64,000 nt of DNA from Ravibacter sp037191015 (GTDB taxonomy: Bacteria; Bacteroidota; Bacteroidia; Cytophagales; Spirosomataceae), in NCBI GenBank assembly GCA_037191015.1, contig JBBCKD010000031.1, positions 467,469 through 531,468 of the forward strand, given 5' to 3'. The translations under genes and the position numbers were made by a program. Below the pieces are notes generated by a model. That model was not told the DNA's origin, made no database searches, and was given only the letters and a program-made list of their open reading frames with translations. This document shows positions 25,312-34,088 of the stretch, piece after piece. The number at the start of each line of letters is the position of its first letter. Positions within the stretch are counted from its first letter, which is position 1.

Positions 25312-28300
25312 TTGCGCAGTCAATTGCTTTACCTTATGAAACTAACTTTCTCTCAGATTGTTCTTATTGCTTTCTGTACAAACCTGTCTTTCGCCCTTGG
25401 TAGCTACGGACAGAACTTAATGAAAAAAAGGGTCTCGCTGAATTTCAGGAACGCCGACCTGAAAGACGTCTTGTCGAAGCTTGAAGCCGAAACGGGTATA
25501 CGGTTCATCTACAGCCAGGAACAGATTAAGGCAAACCGGAAAATTTCCATCATCGCAGACAATGAAGATTTGAAGTCTACGCTTACCCGCCTGTTCGTTC
25601 CGCTTGATATTACGTACAATGTAATGTCGGGCCGAATAGTACTCAAGTCAAGCAAAACCAGGCTGGAGGAGTCTGTAGTACCTGACAATCCACCTCTCGA
25701 CCGCAATATAAAGGGAAGGATTGTGGACGAGAAAGGCGGCGGGATGATAGGAGTAAGCGTTCTTGCCAAGGGAACCAGTATCGGGACATCCACTGATCAA
25801 AACGGCGAGTTCAGCCTTACTATCCCGGATCAGGTCGGTTCATTGACTGTATCTTTTATCGGGTATATTGCCCAGGATGTCGCGATAGGTTCACGAAGCT
25901 TTCTCGAAATCACGATGAAAGAGGACAACCAGTCGCTTACGGAAATAGTGGTTGTCGGGTACGGCAGCCAGCTGAAAAGGGAGGTAACCGGCGCTGTGCA
26001 GACGATTAAAGCGGACGAGCTTCGCGATCTGCCGGTAGCGCAGCTGACGCAAAAGCTCCAGGGGCGCCTTGCAGGGGTACAAATCAACCAGGCAACCGGT
26101 AAGCCCGGCCAGGGAATGAGCGTGCGGATCAGGGGCCAGGTATCGGTAACCGCCGGCAGCGACCCGCTTTATGTCGTCGACGGGTTCCCGATTACAGGGA
26201 CGATCGGGAACCTCAATCCCGACGAGATCGAAGATATATCGATCCTGAAAGACGCGGCGTCGACCTCGCTGTACGGGTCGCGCGCGGCCAACGGCGTTGT
26301 GCTGATCACCACAAAAACCGCAAAGCCCGGAAAAACGAACGTCAGCTTCAATACATATGTCGGTACCCAGAAAGTACCGATGAAAGGCCGCCTCGAAATG
26401 ATGAATGCCGAGGAATTTGCGCTTTTCAAGAAACAATCCTACGAAGACGCAGGCGATCCGGTGCCTGCGGAATTTGCCAATCCCGAGCAATACCGCGACA
26501 AAAACAACGACTGGTATGGTGCTGTGCTCAGAAGAGCGCCCATTCAGAGCTACAACCTGTCGGTTACCACAAGCAGGGAAAACATGAGCTCGACCCTTGT
26601 AGCCGGTATCTTTAACCAGCAGGGGGTAGTGGTCAACAACGAGTACAAGCGCTACACACTGCGCCTGAACAACAAATACAACCTGTCGGACAAGGTGACG
26701 CTCGGCTTCAATGCGGCGCCGCAATACGTTTACGACAACACGCCCCGCACCGATGGTGATCGCGGCAACGGCATCCTCTTCAACGCGTTGCATACCTGGC
26801 CGGTGATGCCGATCTACGATGAAAACGGTGAATTGACGCTTTATAACCGGTTTGACGGGCAGGATAAAAATACGGGGAATATCTACAGCTACCCGAACTG
26901 GGTACGGGCAGCCGGCGAGCTTGTCAACGAAACCCGGGACATCAACCTGCTGGGTAACGGGTACGTCCAGTACGAACCGATCAAAGGCCTGAAGCTCCGT
27001 TCTTCACTGAACGTGGAATACCTGAACAAAAAGTGGTTCTTCTTCAACCCTTCCACCGCTACCTGGCAGATGAACGTCCCGATTCCTACGACGGCAAGGA
27101 CGAACCGGCAAAGCCTGGAGAACATGGGATGGCTGAATGAGAACATGGCCACCTATACCGGGAGCATCGGCAATCACAATTTCGAAATCCTGGCAGGATT
27201 CACCAAGCAACGCTTCAAACAGGAATTCTCCACGATTTCGGCCGATACCTATACCGACGATCGCCTGCCTACCATACAAGGGGCGTTAAATATCAACCGG
27301 GGCGGTACGCTGAACGGTGTCAACGACTGGACCCTGTCGTCGTATATCTCACGACTGACCTACAACTATAAAGGCAGGTACCTGTTCACTGCGGCGGTAC
27401 GGGCCGACGGCTCCTCGCGTTTCGGCGCCAACAACCTGTGGGGCACCTTCCCCTCGGCATCGGCCGGGTGGGTCATTTCGGATGAGGCCTTCATGGAGCC
27501 GGTCCTTCCGGTGTCCTTTGCCAAGATCAGGGCTAGCTTCGGGGTGATCGGGAACAACAACATAGGAAATTATACTTCGCACGCATTGATCAACAGCACC
27601 GTCAACGCAGCATTCGGCGACCAGGTAGCCCCCGGCGCAGCGGTAGTCTCCATAGCCAACCCCAAACTGGGCTGGGAAAGGACGCGTCAGTTTGACATCG
27701 GACTTGACCTGGGGCTGTTCAACGACCGGATACAGTTCATCTACGACTTCTATTCCAAACGCACCACCAACCTGCTTTATGCCGTACAACTGCCGCAGGA
27801 GTCGGGCTTCGGCAACTTCAACGATAACATAGGCGAGATCAAGTTCTGGGGACATGAATTCTCGATCACCAGCAAAAATCTGGTGGGAAACCTGAAGTGG
27901 AATACCAACTTCAATATCTCGTTCAACCGGAACAAGGTAATGGCGCTGGCTGAAGGGATCGACCGGGTATACGGCACTTTCCACATCACCCAGGTAGGCA
28001 AGCCTTTCGGGCAGTTCTACGGGTTGGTAAAGGAAGGATACTACATGAACCAGCAGGAGCTCACCGACTCACCGGTAGTACCGGGCCGCTCTGTAGTAGG
28101 CGGGATCAAATACCGTGATCTCAACGGTGACAAAGTAATCACCAATGGTGGGGATAAAGACGACAGGACCATTATCGGCAATCCTTTCCCCGATTTCACC
28201 TATGGTATCACCAACTCTCTGAAATACAGAAACTGGGACTTCGAAATCACCGGTTCAGGCTCACAGGGTAACGAGCTCTGGATGCGCCACCTCTACAGCA

Positions 28301-28743
28301 CTGCCAACCTCGACGGGGTGTTCAACATGGTCAGGAAGGCAAACGACCGCTTCAGGGCACAGAGGCAGCCCGACGGGACCTATACCATGATCACGCCGGG
28401 CAACGGTCTTTTTGGGCAGACTGCCCGCCGCGATGGCAACCTTACCGGGCTTGAGCGCGACTGGGCTTCCAGCCATTTCGTATTCGACGCTTCGTTCTTC
28501 ACCATCAAGAACATTACCCTCGGCTATACGATCCAGGCCAAAAACCGCTACTTCCAGTCGGCACGACTATATGGTTCCATTCAGCAGGCGTATGTGTTCA
28601 CCAGATACTGGGGTGGCAACAACCCCGAGACCAGCGGCAATGGGGCGGGCGACGGCGACGGTGGTAACCTGAGCCAGGGGATCGACTTTTCCAACTACCC
28701 GGTACCAAGGACCTTCACTGTGGGGATCAACCTCAACTTTTAA
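25288..28743 (+). CDS. SusC/RagA family TonB-linked outer membrane transporter (locus 1)
   Basis: 1151 residues. After a signal region (helix about 15-38, LMKLTFSQIVLIAFCTNLSF) come an STN domain (about 48-112), a CarboxypepD_reg domain (about 138-212), the SusC TonB-box region EIVVVGYGSQ, a plug (about 230-340: LQGRLAGVQINQATGKPGQG, DPLYVVDGFPI, LKDAASTSLYGSRAANGVVLI) and a barrel ending in NLNF. Works with the next gene, SusD, to bind and import a glycan or peptide; the STN domain signals to the FecR protein. An in-frame ATG lies at residue 17, but 25288 gives the longer leader seen in relatives. Confidence 0.96.
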   Translation: MYKCRSKQLRSQLLYLMKLTFSQIVLIAFCTNLSFALGSYGQNLMKKRVSLNFRNADLKDVLSKLEAETGIRFIYSQEQIKANRKISIIADNEDLKSTLTRLFVPLDITYNVMSGRIVLKSSKTRLEESVVPDNPPLDRNIKGRIVDEKGGGMIGVSVLAKGTSIGTSTDQNGEFSLTIPDQVGSLTVSFIGYIAQDVAIGSRSFLEITMKEDNQSLTEIVVVGYGSQLKREVTGAVQTIKADELRDLPVAQLTQKLQGRLAGVQINQATGKPGQGMSVRIRGQVSVTAGSDPLYVVDGFPITGTIGNLNPDEIEDISILKDAASTSLYGSRAANGVVLITTKTAKPGKTNVSFNTYVGTQKVPMKGRLEMMNAEEFALFKKQSYEDAGDPVPAEFANPEQYRDKNNDWYGAVLRRAPIQSYNLSVTTSRENMSSTLVAGIFNQQGVVVNNEYKRYTLRLNNKYNLSDKVTLGFNAAPQYVYDNTPRTDGDRGNGILFNALHTWPVMPIYDENGELTLYNRFDGQDKNTGNIYSYPNWVRAAGELVNETRDINLLGNGYVQYEPIKGLKLRSSLNVEYLNKKWFFFNPSTATWQMNVPIPTTARTNRQSLENMGWLNENMATYTGSIGNHNFEILAGFTKQRFKQEFSTISADTYTDDRLPTIQGALNINRGGTLNGVNDWTLSSYISRLTYNYKGRYLFTAAVRADGSSRFGANNLWGTFPSASAGWVISDEAFMEPVLPVSFAKIRASFGVIGNNNIGNYTSHALINSTVNAAFGDQVAPGAAVVSIANPKLGWERTRQFDIGLDLGLFNDRIQFIYDFYSKRTTNLLYAVQLPQESGFGNFNDNIGEIKFWGHEFSITSKNLVGNLKWNTNFNISFNRNKVMALAEGIDRVYGTFHITQVGKPFGQFYGLVKEGYYMNQQELTDSPVVPGRSVVGGIKYRDLNGDKVITNGGDKDDRTIIGNPFPDFTYGITNSLKYRNWDFEITGSGSQGNELWMRHLYSTANLDGVFNMVRKANDRFRAQRQPDGTYTMITPGNGLFGQTARRDGNLTGLERDWASSHFVFDASFFTIKNITLGYTIQAKNRYFQSARLYGSIQQAYVFTRYWGGNNPETSGNGAGDGDGGNLSQGIDFSNYPVPRTFTVGINLNF

Positions 28744-28786
28744 GCCGGACTGAAGAACTCAAGGTATCAAATCTAAAATTAAAAAA

Positions 28787-30298
28787 ATGAAAAAATACAT
28801 CATAGCTACCGGGCTGCTCACGATCCTCAATACGGGCTGCCAGGAAAATTTCCTCGAGGTGATCCCTGAAACGCAACTGGTCTCGAGCGTCTTTTTCAAG
28901 ACCGAATCCGACTTCCTTCAGGCCGTCAACGCCGCGTACGTCCCTTTGAGGAGCATTTTCAACGACCGGGCCTGGAAGCTCGGCGAAATGCACTCTGATA
29001 ATACGCATTATGCCCGGAACCGGCTCTTTGGCGCGGTGGACAACACCCAGAATCTGGCCGATTTCTGCATCCCCGTTTCTAATGGCCTTACCACCAACGA
29101 CAACGTGCTGCAGCAATATCGTCAGGATTACCTGATCATCGCCCGCACCAATGAGATCCTTTCGCGTATAGACGGCGTCGATTTCGATGCCGCTTCCAAA
29201 GCCAACCTCAAGGGTCAGGCACTGTTCCTGCGGGCATTCGCCTACTTCGAGCTCGTCAGGTATTTCGGCAAAGCGCCCATGCACCTCGAACCTGTCACCA
29301 CCCGCGAAGGAGCTTCGAAGCCCCTCTCGAACGCCGAAGAGCTCTACGCCCAGATAAAATCGGACCTGGAGGCGGCAATCCCGCTGCTGCCGGCCAAGTC
29401 GAAGCAGCAGGCCGGCAGGGCGACTTCAGGGGCCGCCGGCATGCTGCTGGCCAATCTGTATATGGTCCAGAAGAACTGGAACGGCGCCGAGACGCTTCTC
29501 AAAGCGATCGTTGACAGCGGCGAGTATTCGCTGATGCCCGACTACAACAATGCGTTTTCGGAAACCACCGCCAATAAAAACAATGCCGAATCGATATTCG
29601 AGGTGCAGTATATGGAAGGCTCGGCCGGTCTGAACGGCAACCAGATCTACCAGTTCATCCCTACTCCTATCTCCGCCCAGGAGTTGGCCCCGATTACGGG
29701 TACCAGCAACCCGCAGGCCATTTCCGGTGAGAACAACAATGTACCGACTCCGGACATCATTGCGGCCTACGAAAGCGGAGACAAGAGGAAGGATATCTCC
29801 ATCGGATATGTAACGCTGAGCGCAAGCCTGAGGGCCGACAAAGTATATCCATATATCAGGAAATACGCCCGCAAGCATACTTTCCATGGGAATACAGGGC
29901 AAAACTGGCCGGTATACCGTTATTCGGAAGTGCTGTTATTCCTGGCAGAAGCTCTCAATGAACAGGGTAAGGGTACGCAGGCGCTTCCCTATCTCAACCA
30001 GGTCAGGACACGGGCAGGCCTGCCTGGTATAACAGTGACGGCAACCGATGCCCTCCGCGAAATTATCTTCAAAGAAAGGCGCGTCGAGCTCGCTTTTGAG
30101 AATAAGCGCTGGTTTGACCTGGTAAGAACCGGACGGGTCAGGGAGTTCATAGAGCCATACGGACAACGGGTTAAGGCAGATCCGGTAAAATATTATTATC
30201 CGGACGCAGCCACCGTCCCGCCTTCCAACGCTTTTACCGTACTTGACGATTACTATCCGCTCCCGGCGGTGGAAGCCGACTTAAGCCCCAATTTCTAG
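28787..30298 (+). CDS. SusD/RagB family nutrient-binding lipoprotein (locus 1)
   Basis: 503 residues. Lipoprotein signal ending TGC (about Cys18), then the SusD fold: FLEVIPETQLVSSVFFKTESDF, LKGQALFLRAFAYFELVRYFGKAP (about 143-166), GRATSGAAGMLLANLYMVQKNW, and the C-terminal RYSEVLLFLAEALNEQG, FKERRVELAFENKRWFDLVR. Surface lid of the SusC channel. No glycoside hydrolase follows, so the substrate is open; the next gene is a cytochrome-type dehydrogenase preceded by a long hairpin. Confidence 0.95.
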   Translation: MKKYIIATGLLTILNTGCQENFLEVIPETQLVSSVFFKTESDFLQAVNAAYVPLRSIFNDRAWKLGEMHSDNTHYARNRLFGAVDNTQNLADFCIPVSNGLTTNDNVLQQYRQDYLIIARTNEILSRIDGVDFDAASKANLKGQALFLRAFAYFELVRYFGKAPMHLEPVTTREGASKPLSNAEELYAQIKSDLEAAIPLLPAKSKQQAGRATSGAAGMLLANLYMVQKNWNGAETLLKAIVDSGEYSLMPDYNNAFSETTANKNNAESIFEVQYMEGSAGLNGNQIYQFIPTPISAQELAPITGTSNPQAISGENNNVPTPDIIAAYESGDKRKDISIGYVTLSASLRADKVYPYIRKYARKHTFHGNTGQNWPVYRYSEVLLFLAEALNEQGKGTQALPYLNQVRTRAGLPGITVTATDALREIIFKERRVELAFENKRWFDLVRTGRVREFIEPYGQRVKADPVKYYYPDAATVPPSNAFTVLDDYYPLPAVEADLSPNF

Positions 30299-30312
30299 CA
30301 CTACCACACTTA

Positions 30313-30374
30313 CTGTCAGCCGCTGGCCACCTTCTTTCGGAAAAATCCGAAAGCCGGCGGCCAGCGGCTGACAG
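30313..30374. repeat. long perfect hairpin after susD 1
   Basis: CTGTCAGCCGCTGGCC (30313-30328) pairs over 16 bases with 30359-30374; an inner helix CTTTCGG (30334-30340) with CCGAAAG (30347-30353) caps it. No T-run follows. It may end or protect the susCD message or be an extragenic palindrome. The rest of 30299-30595 holds the 18-base repeat and no ORF. Confidence 0.65.
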
Positions 30375-30379
30375 CTATG

Positions 30380-30397
30380 ATCAGCATAGCGCAGGAT
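30380..30397 (+). repeat. 18-base repeat, copy 2
   Basis: ATCAGCATAGCGCAGGAT, identical to 23159-23176, six bases after the long hairpin and in the same orientation. Confidence 0.55.
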
Positions 30398-30595
30398 AGA
30401 CTGCCCGGATCTTTATTGCTTTTTGCAACAGAGAAATAATTATTCCACTAAACCCTGTTGTTTTTCCCATTTTCCGTAAACTACCATTACCGGTCTGAAG
30501 AATGGCGGTATACATTGTCCGGCAACCTCACCCGTCCCTGAGCAGTATATTGCTTTTCTGCATCTCTTTATAAAAGCTAAACATTATTTTCTTCT

Positions 30596-33265
30596 ATGTT
30601 AACCAAGCCTTATAAACGCTCTATTGGTTGGGGCGCTTTTGCAATGGTCGGGCTTTGCTTTCTGCAAAGCTGCGGATCGCCGGAAAAACCGGCCGAAACC
30701 GACCCTAAAACCGAAAAACTCAAATTGCAGCCGGGTTTCATCGCCGAACATCTTTACAGTCCTTCCGACCACGAAGAAGGCTCATGGGTTTCCATGGCTT
30801 TTGACGATAAGGGGAGGTTAATTACTTCGGATCAATATGGAGGGCTTTTCAGGACCACTATTCCCGAAATCGGGTCGAAAGACTCTGTAAAGGTTGAAAA
30901 GCTGAGCATTTCCTGGGATAAGGACAGCCTCGTAATGGGCTATGCACAGGGACTGCTGTATGCATTCAACAGCCTGTACGTAATGATTAATAACAACCCT
31001 AATAAAAATTTTGAAAAGGGCAGCGGTCTTTACCGGCTGGAAGATACTGACGGCGACGAACAGTTTGATAAAATCACACTTCTGAAACGGCTTCAGGGCG
31101 CCGGCGAGCACGGACCGCACAGCATCGTTTTATCGCCCGACAAACAGTCGCTCTACGTGGTGGCAGGTAATTTCACGGACTTGCCCGAAATGAGCCTTTA
31201 CAGCCTTCCCAACAACTGGACAGACGATAATCTCATCCCCAAAATTGTTGATCCCAGGGGGCATGCCACCGACCGGAATGCGCCGGGAGGATGGATCGCC
31301 AACCTTAACCCGGATGGCTCCGACTGGAAGCTGATCAGCGCCGGATACCGTAATTCTTTCGACATTGATTTCAATGAAGCGGGCGATTTGTTTGTATACG
31401 ATTCTGATATGGAATGGGATTTCGGCCTTCCCTGGTATCGCCCTACCCGTATCCTGCACGCCACCAAGGGAAGCGAGTATGGCTGGAGAACCGGCAGCGT
31501 GCCCTGGTCGCCTGCATATCCTGACAATTTACCCGCCCTGTTGAATATCGGCCAGGGGTCGCCTACCAATTTTGTCTATGTCAGCAAGGCAAGGTTTCCG
31601 GAAAAGTATAAGAACACTTTTTTTGCTTTTGACTGGAGCTTCGGGATCATTCATGCCATTCATACCACTCCGGAAGGAGCCAGCTATAAGGTCGAAAGAG
31701 AAGAGTTCCTTTCGGGAGTTCCCCTGCCGCTTACCGACGGCGTCATCGGACCTGACGGCGCGCTGTATTTCCTGACCGGGGGGCGCAGGCTGTCGTCAGA
31801 CATGTACAGGGTGTATCATAAGGACTATAAGAAAATAGCAGAGGACGCCAACGTAGTCAAAGATCCGGTCATCACGCCGGAGAATAAGCTGAGAAGAGAG
31901 CTTGAAGCCTTTCACGGGGTGAAAAATACCGAGGCGGTCAATACTGCCTGGCCCCACCTCGCTCATAGCGACAGGTATGTAAGGTATGCGGCACGTATAG
32001 CAGTGGAAAGCCAGCCTGTTTCCGAGTGGCGCGCGCGTGCTTTGGGCGCGTCTGCACCGGTAGAGAAAATTCACGCCGGGTTGGCCCTGGCCCGCCAGGG
32101 AGAGAAAAGCGACCTGAAAGGGATCATCAGCAACCTGATCCAGATAGATTATACAGCCTTAACTGAATCTCAAAAGCTGGACCTGGTCCGTACCATAGAG
32201 GTTGCCTTGTACCGGTTCGGCCAGCCTGACGCTCAAACAAGGACTGCATTACTGGATTATCTTAATCCTAAGTACCCCGCAGGATCGGCGTCGTTGAACA
32301 GGATTTTTGTAAAGATCCTCGTATTCCTGCAATCGCCGGAAGTTGTGGAAAAAACGCTGGCGCTGATGGACATCGAGAAAGAGCCGGGAATTGATGTGCT
32401 TGACTCCGAAACAGCGACGAATTCTTCCGACCTGATTTACCGCAACCCCCAGTACGGTCTCGATATCGCCGGACTGCTTGAAAAAATGCCCCCGGCTCAG
32501 CATTTCTACTACGCAGTGGTGCTCAGCGGTCAGAAAGCGGGGTGGACAAAAGAACAGAGAGAAAAATACTTCAAATGGTTCCACGGCGCACTAAGCTATA
32601 AGGGAGGGAGAAGCTACATCGGTTTTGTCGACAGAAGCCGTAAGCTGGCGTTGGCTCACGTCCCGAAAGCGGATCTTGCCTACTATGAAAAATTATCCGG
32701 CTCCGAGCTCATGACGTCTTCGGGTAATGACCTGGTAGGACAGTATAATATCCAGGGACCGGGTAGAAGGTGGAACCTGGATGAGGCGGATTCCGTTGTT
32801 CAATCAGGCCTAAAAGGGCGTAATTTCGACACCGGGAAGCTGATTTACTCCGCAGTGCTCTGTAACCGCTGCCATGCAATTGCGGGCGAAGGAGAAGGAG
32901 TAGGCCCTGATCTGACCCAGCTCGCAACGAGGTTCTCGTCAAGAGATATACTGGAGGCGATAATAGACCCGAACAAGGCCGTTTCCGACCAATATGCTTC
33001 GACCGTATTTTCTTTAAAAGACGGTGGTTCCATTGTCGGGAGACTTGCAAACGAAGATGCGACCCACTATTACGTGGCACAAAATCCTTTCACTCCCGAC
33101 GAGCATCAGAAGATTGCCAAAAAAGACGTAGTTTCCACCGCATACTCTACTGTATCGGTAATGCTTCCGGGCCTGATCAACGGGTTGAACCCCGAAGAGC
33201 TTAAGGACCTCATGGCGTTCCTGATGGCAGGCGGGAATAAGGAGAACCCGATTTATAAAGAGTAA
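30596..33265 (+). CDS. membrane-bound dehydrogenase propeller fused to cytochrome c domain
   Basis: 889 residues. Lipoprotein signal with FLQSC (about Cys25), a propeller of the PVC-type/DUF7133 dehydrogenase family (about 45-420, with SYDIDFNEAGDLFVYDSDMEWD-type blade near 255), a helical HEAT-like region (about 430-640) and a C-terminal heme domain with CNRCH at about 756-760 and an axial Met (VMLPGLINGLN). Such proteins oxidise sugars or alcohols and pass electrons to the respiratory chain from the periplasm. Own transcription unit with a strong terminator. Confidence 0.85.
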   Translation: MLTKPYKRSIGWGAFAMVGLCFLQSCGSPEKPAETDPKTEKLKLQPGFIAEHLYSPSDHEEGSWVSMAFDDKGRLITSDQYGGLFRTTIPEIGSKDSVKVEKLSISWDKDSLVMGYAQGLLYAFNSLYVMINNNPNKNFEKGSGLYRLEDTDGDEQFDKITLLKRLQGAGEHGPHSIVLSPDKQSLYVVAGNFTDLPEMSLYSLPNNWTDDNLIPKIVDPRGHATDRNAPGGWIANLNPDGSDWKLISAGYRNSFDIDFNEAGDLFVYDSDMEWDFGLPWYRPTRILHATKGSEYGWRTGSVPWSPAYPDNLPALLNIGQGSPTNFVYVSKARFPEKYKNTFFAFDWSFGIIHAIHTTPEGASYKVEREEFLSGVPLPLTDGVIGPDGALYFLTGGRRLSSDMYRVYHKDYKKIAEDANVVKDPVITPENKLRRELEAFHGVKNTEAVNTAWPHLAHSDRYVRYAARIAVESQPVSEWRARALGASAPVEKIHAGLALARQGEKSDLKGIISNLIQIDYTALTESQKLDLVRTIEVALYRFGQPDAQTRTALLDYLNPKYPAGSASLNRIFVKILVFLQSPEVVEKTLALMDIEKEPGIDVLDSETATNSSDLIYRNPQYGLDIAGLLEKMPPAQHFYYAVVLSGQKAGWTKEQREKYFKWFHGALSYKGGRSYIGFVDRSRKLALAHVPKADLAYYEKLSGSELMTSSGNDLVGQYNIQGPGRRWNLDEADSVVQSGLKGRNFDTGKLIYSAVLCNRCHAIAGEGEGVGPDLTQLATRFSSRDILEAIIDPNKAVSDQYASTVFSLKDGGSIVGRLANEDATHYYVAQNPFTPDEHQKIAKKDVVSTAYSTVSVMLPGLINGLNPEELKDLMAFLMAGGNKENPIYKE

Positions 33266-33275
33266 TAACAAAGCA

Positions 33276-33314
33276 GCGCGGGGGAGATTCCGCTGGAATC
33301 TCCCCCGCGCTTTT
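33276..33314 (+). terminator. intrinsic terminator of the cytochrome gene
   Basis: A perfect 16-base-pair stem (33276-33291 with 33295-33310), a three-base loop, then TTTT. Confidence 0.85.
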
Positions 33315-33325
33315 CGGTAGTTCCG

Positions 33326-33343
33326 GTCCCGCAGGGACGACAC
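33326..33343 (+). repeat. REP palindrome a
   Basis: GTCCCGCAGGGAC plus GACAC tail, 42 bases before the transposase start, forward orientation. Confidence 0.75.
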
Positions 33344-33384
33344 ATACTAACTTATATCACTCTATACTATACCACTTATCGCGC

Positions 33385-33831
33385 GTGAGCTACGTGCAGC
33401 TACTATACCATATCGTCATCATGACCAAAGCGAGCCGCCCTGTACTTTCCCTTCAGCACTCCGAGAAGCTGTATCGTTATATCTGGGGGTTTGTCCAAGC
33501 TAAAAACGGGGTGCTATACCGTATCAACGGGGTAGAAGACCATCTGCATATGCTGGTATCTCTCCATCCCACCCTGGCACTTTCCGACTTCATGCGTGAG
33601 CTGAAAGCCGTGACCAGTAAATGGCTGAAAGGTGTAGAAGGCTTCGAAAACTTCGAAGGCTGGGGGACGGGCTACGCAGCACTCACCTGCTACGTCCGCG
33701 ATAAGGACATCGTTATCGACTATATAAAAAAGCAAAGAGAGCACCATAGGAAAATCTCCTTCAGAGAAGAATATATCGAGTTTCTGAAAACGATGGAGCT
33801 GGAGTTAGATCCGCGGGACTGGGAGAGGTAG
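33385..33831 (+). CDS. REP-associated tyrosine transposase (IS200-like)
   Basis: 148 residues from GTG at 33385. The IS200/Y1 HUH nuclease fold is clear: SYVQLLYHIVIMTKASRPVL at the N terminus, the HUH motif GVEDHLHMLVSL (His53, His55) and the catalytic Tyr113 in DYIKKQREHH. RAYT proteins cut single-stranded REP hairpins; they are usually domesticated, single-copy and flanked by the REPs they recognise, as here. All catalytic residues are intact. The stop codon overlaps the edge of REP b. Confidence 0.9.
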   Translation: MSYVQLLYHIVIMTKASRPVLSLQHSEKLYRYIWGFVQAKNGVLYRINGVEDHLHMLVSLHPTLALSDFMRELKAVTSKWLKGVEGFENFEGWGTGYAALTCYVRDKDIVIDYIKKQREHHRKISFREEYIEFLKTMELELDPRDWER

Positions 33832-33848
33832 TGTCGCCCCTGCGGGGC
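33831..33848 (-). repeat. REP palindrome b (inverted)
   Basis: Read on the minus strand it is GCCCCGCAGGGGC plus GACAC. Both stem arms differ from copy a by paired changes, so the hairpin is kept. Confidence 0.7.
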
Positions 33849-33876
33849 TCAGTGTCTTCTAACCAGACTCCTGTTA

Positions 33877-33905
33877 CCACGGACTTCGCTAAGCTTCGTC
33901 CGTGG
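33877..33905. repeat. second palindrome type within the RAYT locus
   Basis: CCACGGAC (33877-33884) pairs with GTCCGTGG (33898-33905) around TTCGCTAAGCTTC, which is itself partly palindromic. Confidence 0.55.
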
Positions 33906-33917
33906 ATAGTGCACCTG

Positions 33918-33970
33918 TACCCCCTGCAGGGGTATCGCCGTTATTACATCCAGTCCCGCAGGGACGACAC
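33918..33970 (+). repeat. REP palindromes c and d
   Basis: Copy c is ACCCCCTGCAGGGGT followed by ATCG (33919-33937), a diverged but self-complementary form. Copy d at 33953-33970 is identical to copy a including the GACAC tail. Confidence 0.65.
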
Positions 33971-34027
33971 GTGCGTATCCGGCTGCGCAGCTGCCGGTAC
34001 AGCCTAAGGCTCGGAAAGAGGCCCTCA

Positions 34028-34045
34028 GTCCCGCAGGGACGATAC
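34028..34045 (+). repeat. REP palindrome e
   Basis: GTCCCGCAGGGAC with tail GATAC, 44 bases from the nrdB stop. Confidence 0.7.
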
Positions 34046-34088
34046 CCCGCCGGCTGTGTAGCTCCTCGAACTTCGTAGTCACTTACTA

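Larger units (their letters stand above)
33326..34045. mobile_element. RAYT transposase with REP palindromes
   Basis: A REP-associated tyrosine transposase gene with inverted REP copies on both sides and three more downstream, each built on GTCCCGCAGGGAC followed by GA(C/T)AC or a compensated variant. The single-gene unit has no target-site duplication that I can see. Confidence 0.75.

Noticed and set aside
25891..26793. 300-codon open frame opposite susC 1
   Set aside because: Mirror of the strongly conserved SusC plug; its composition is not protein-like.
33876..34045. CRISPR array
   Set aside because: The repeats are palindromic REPs of about 18 bases with unequal spacing and orientation, and no cas gene is present.
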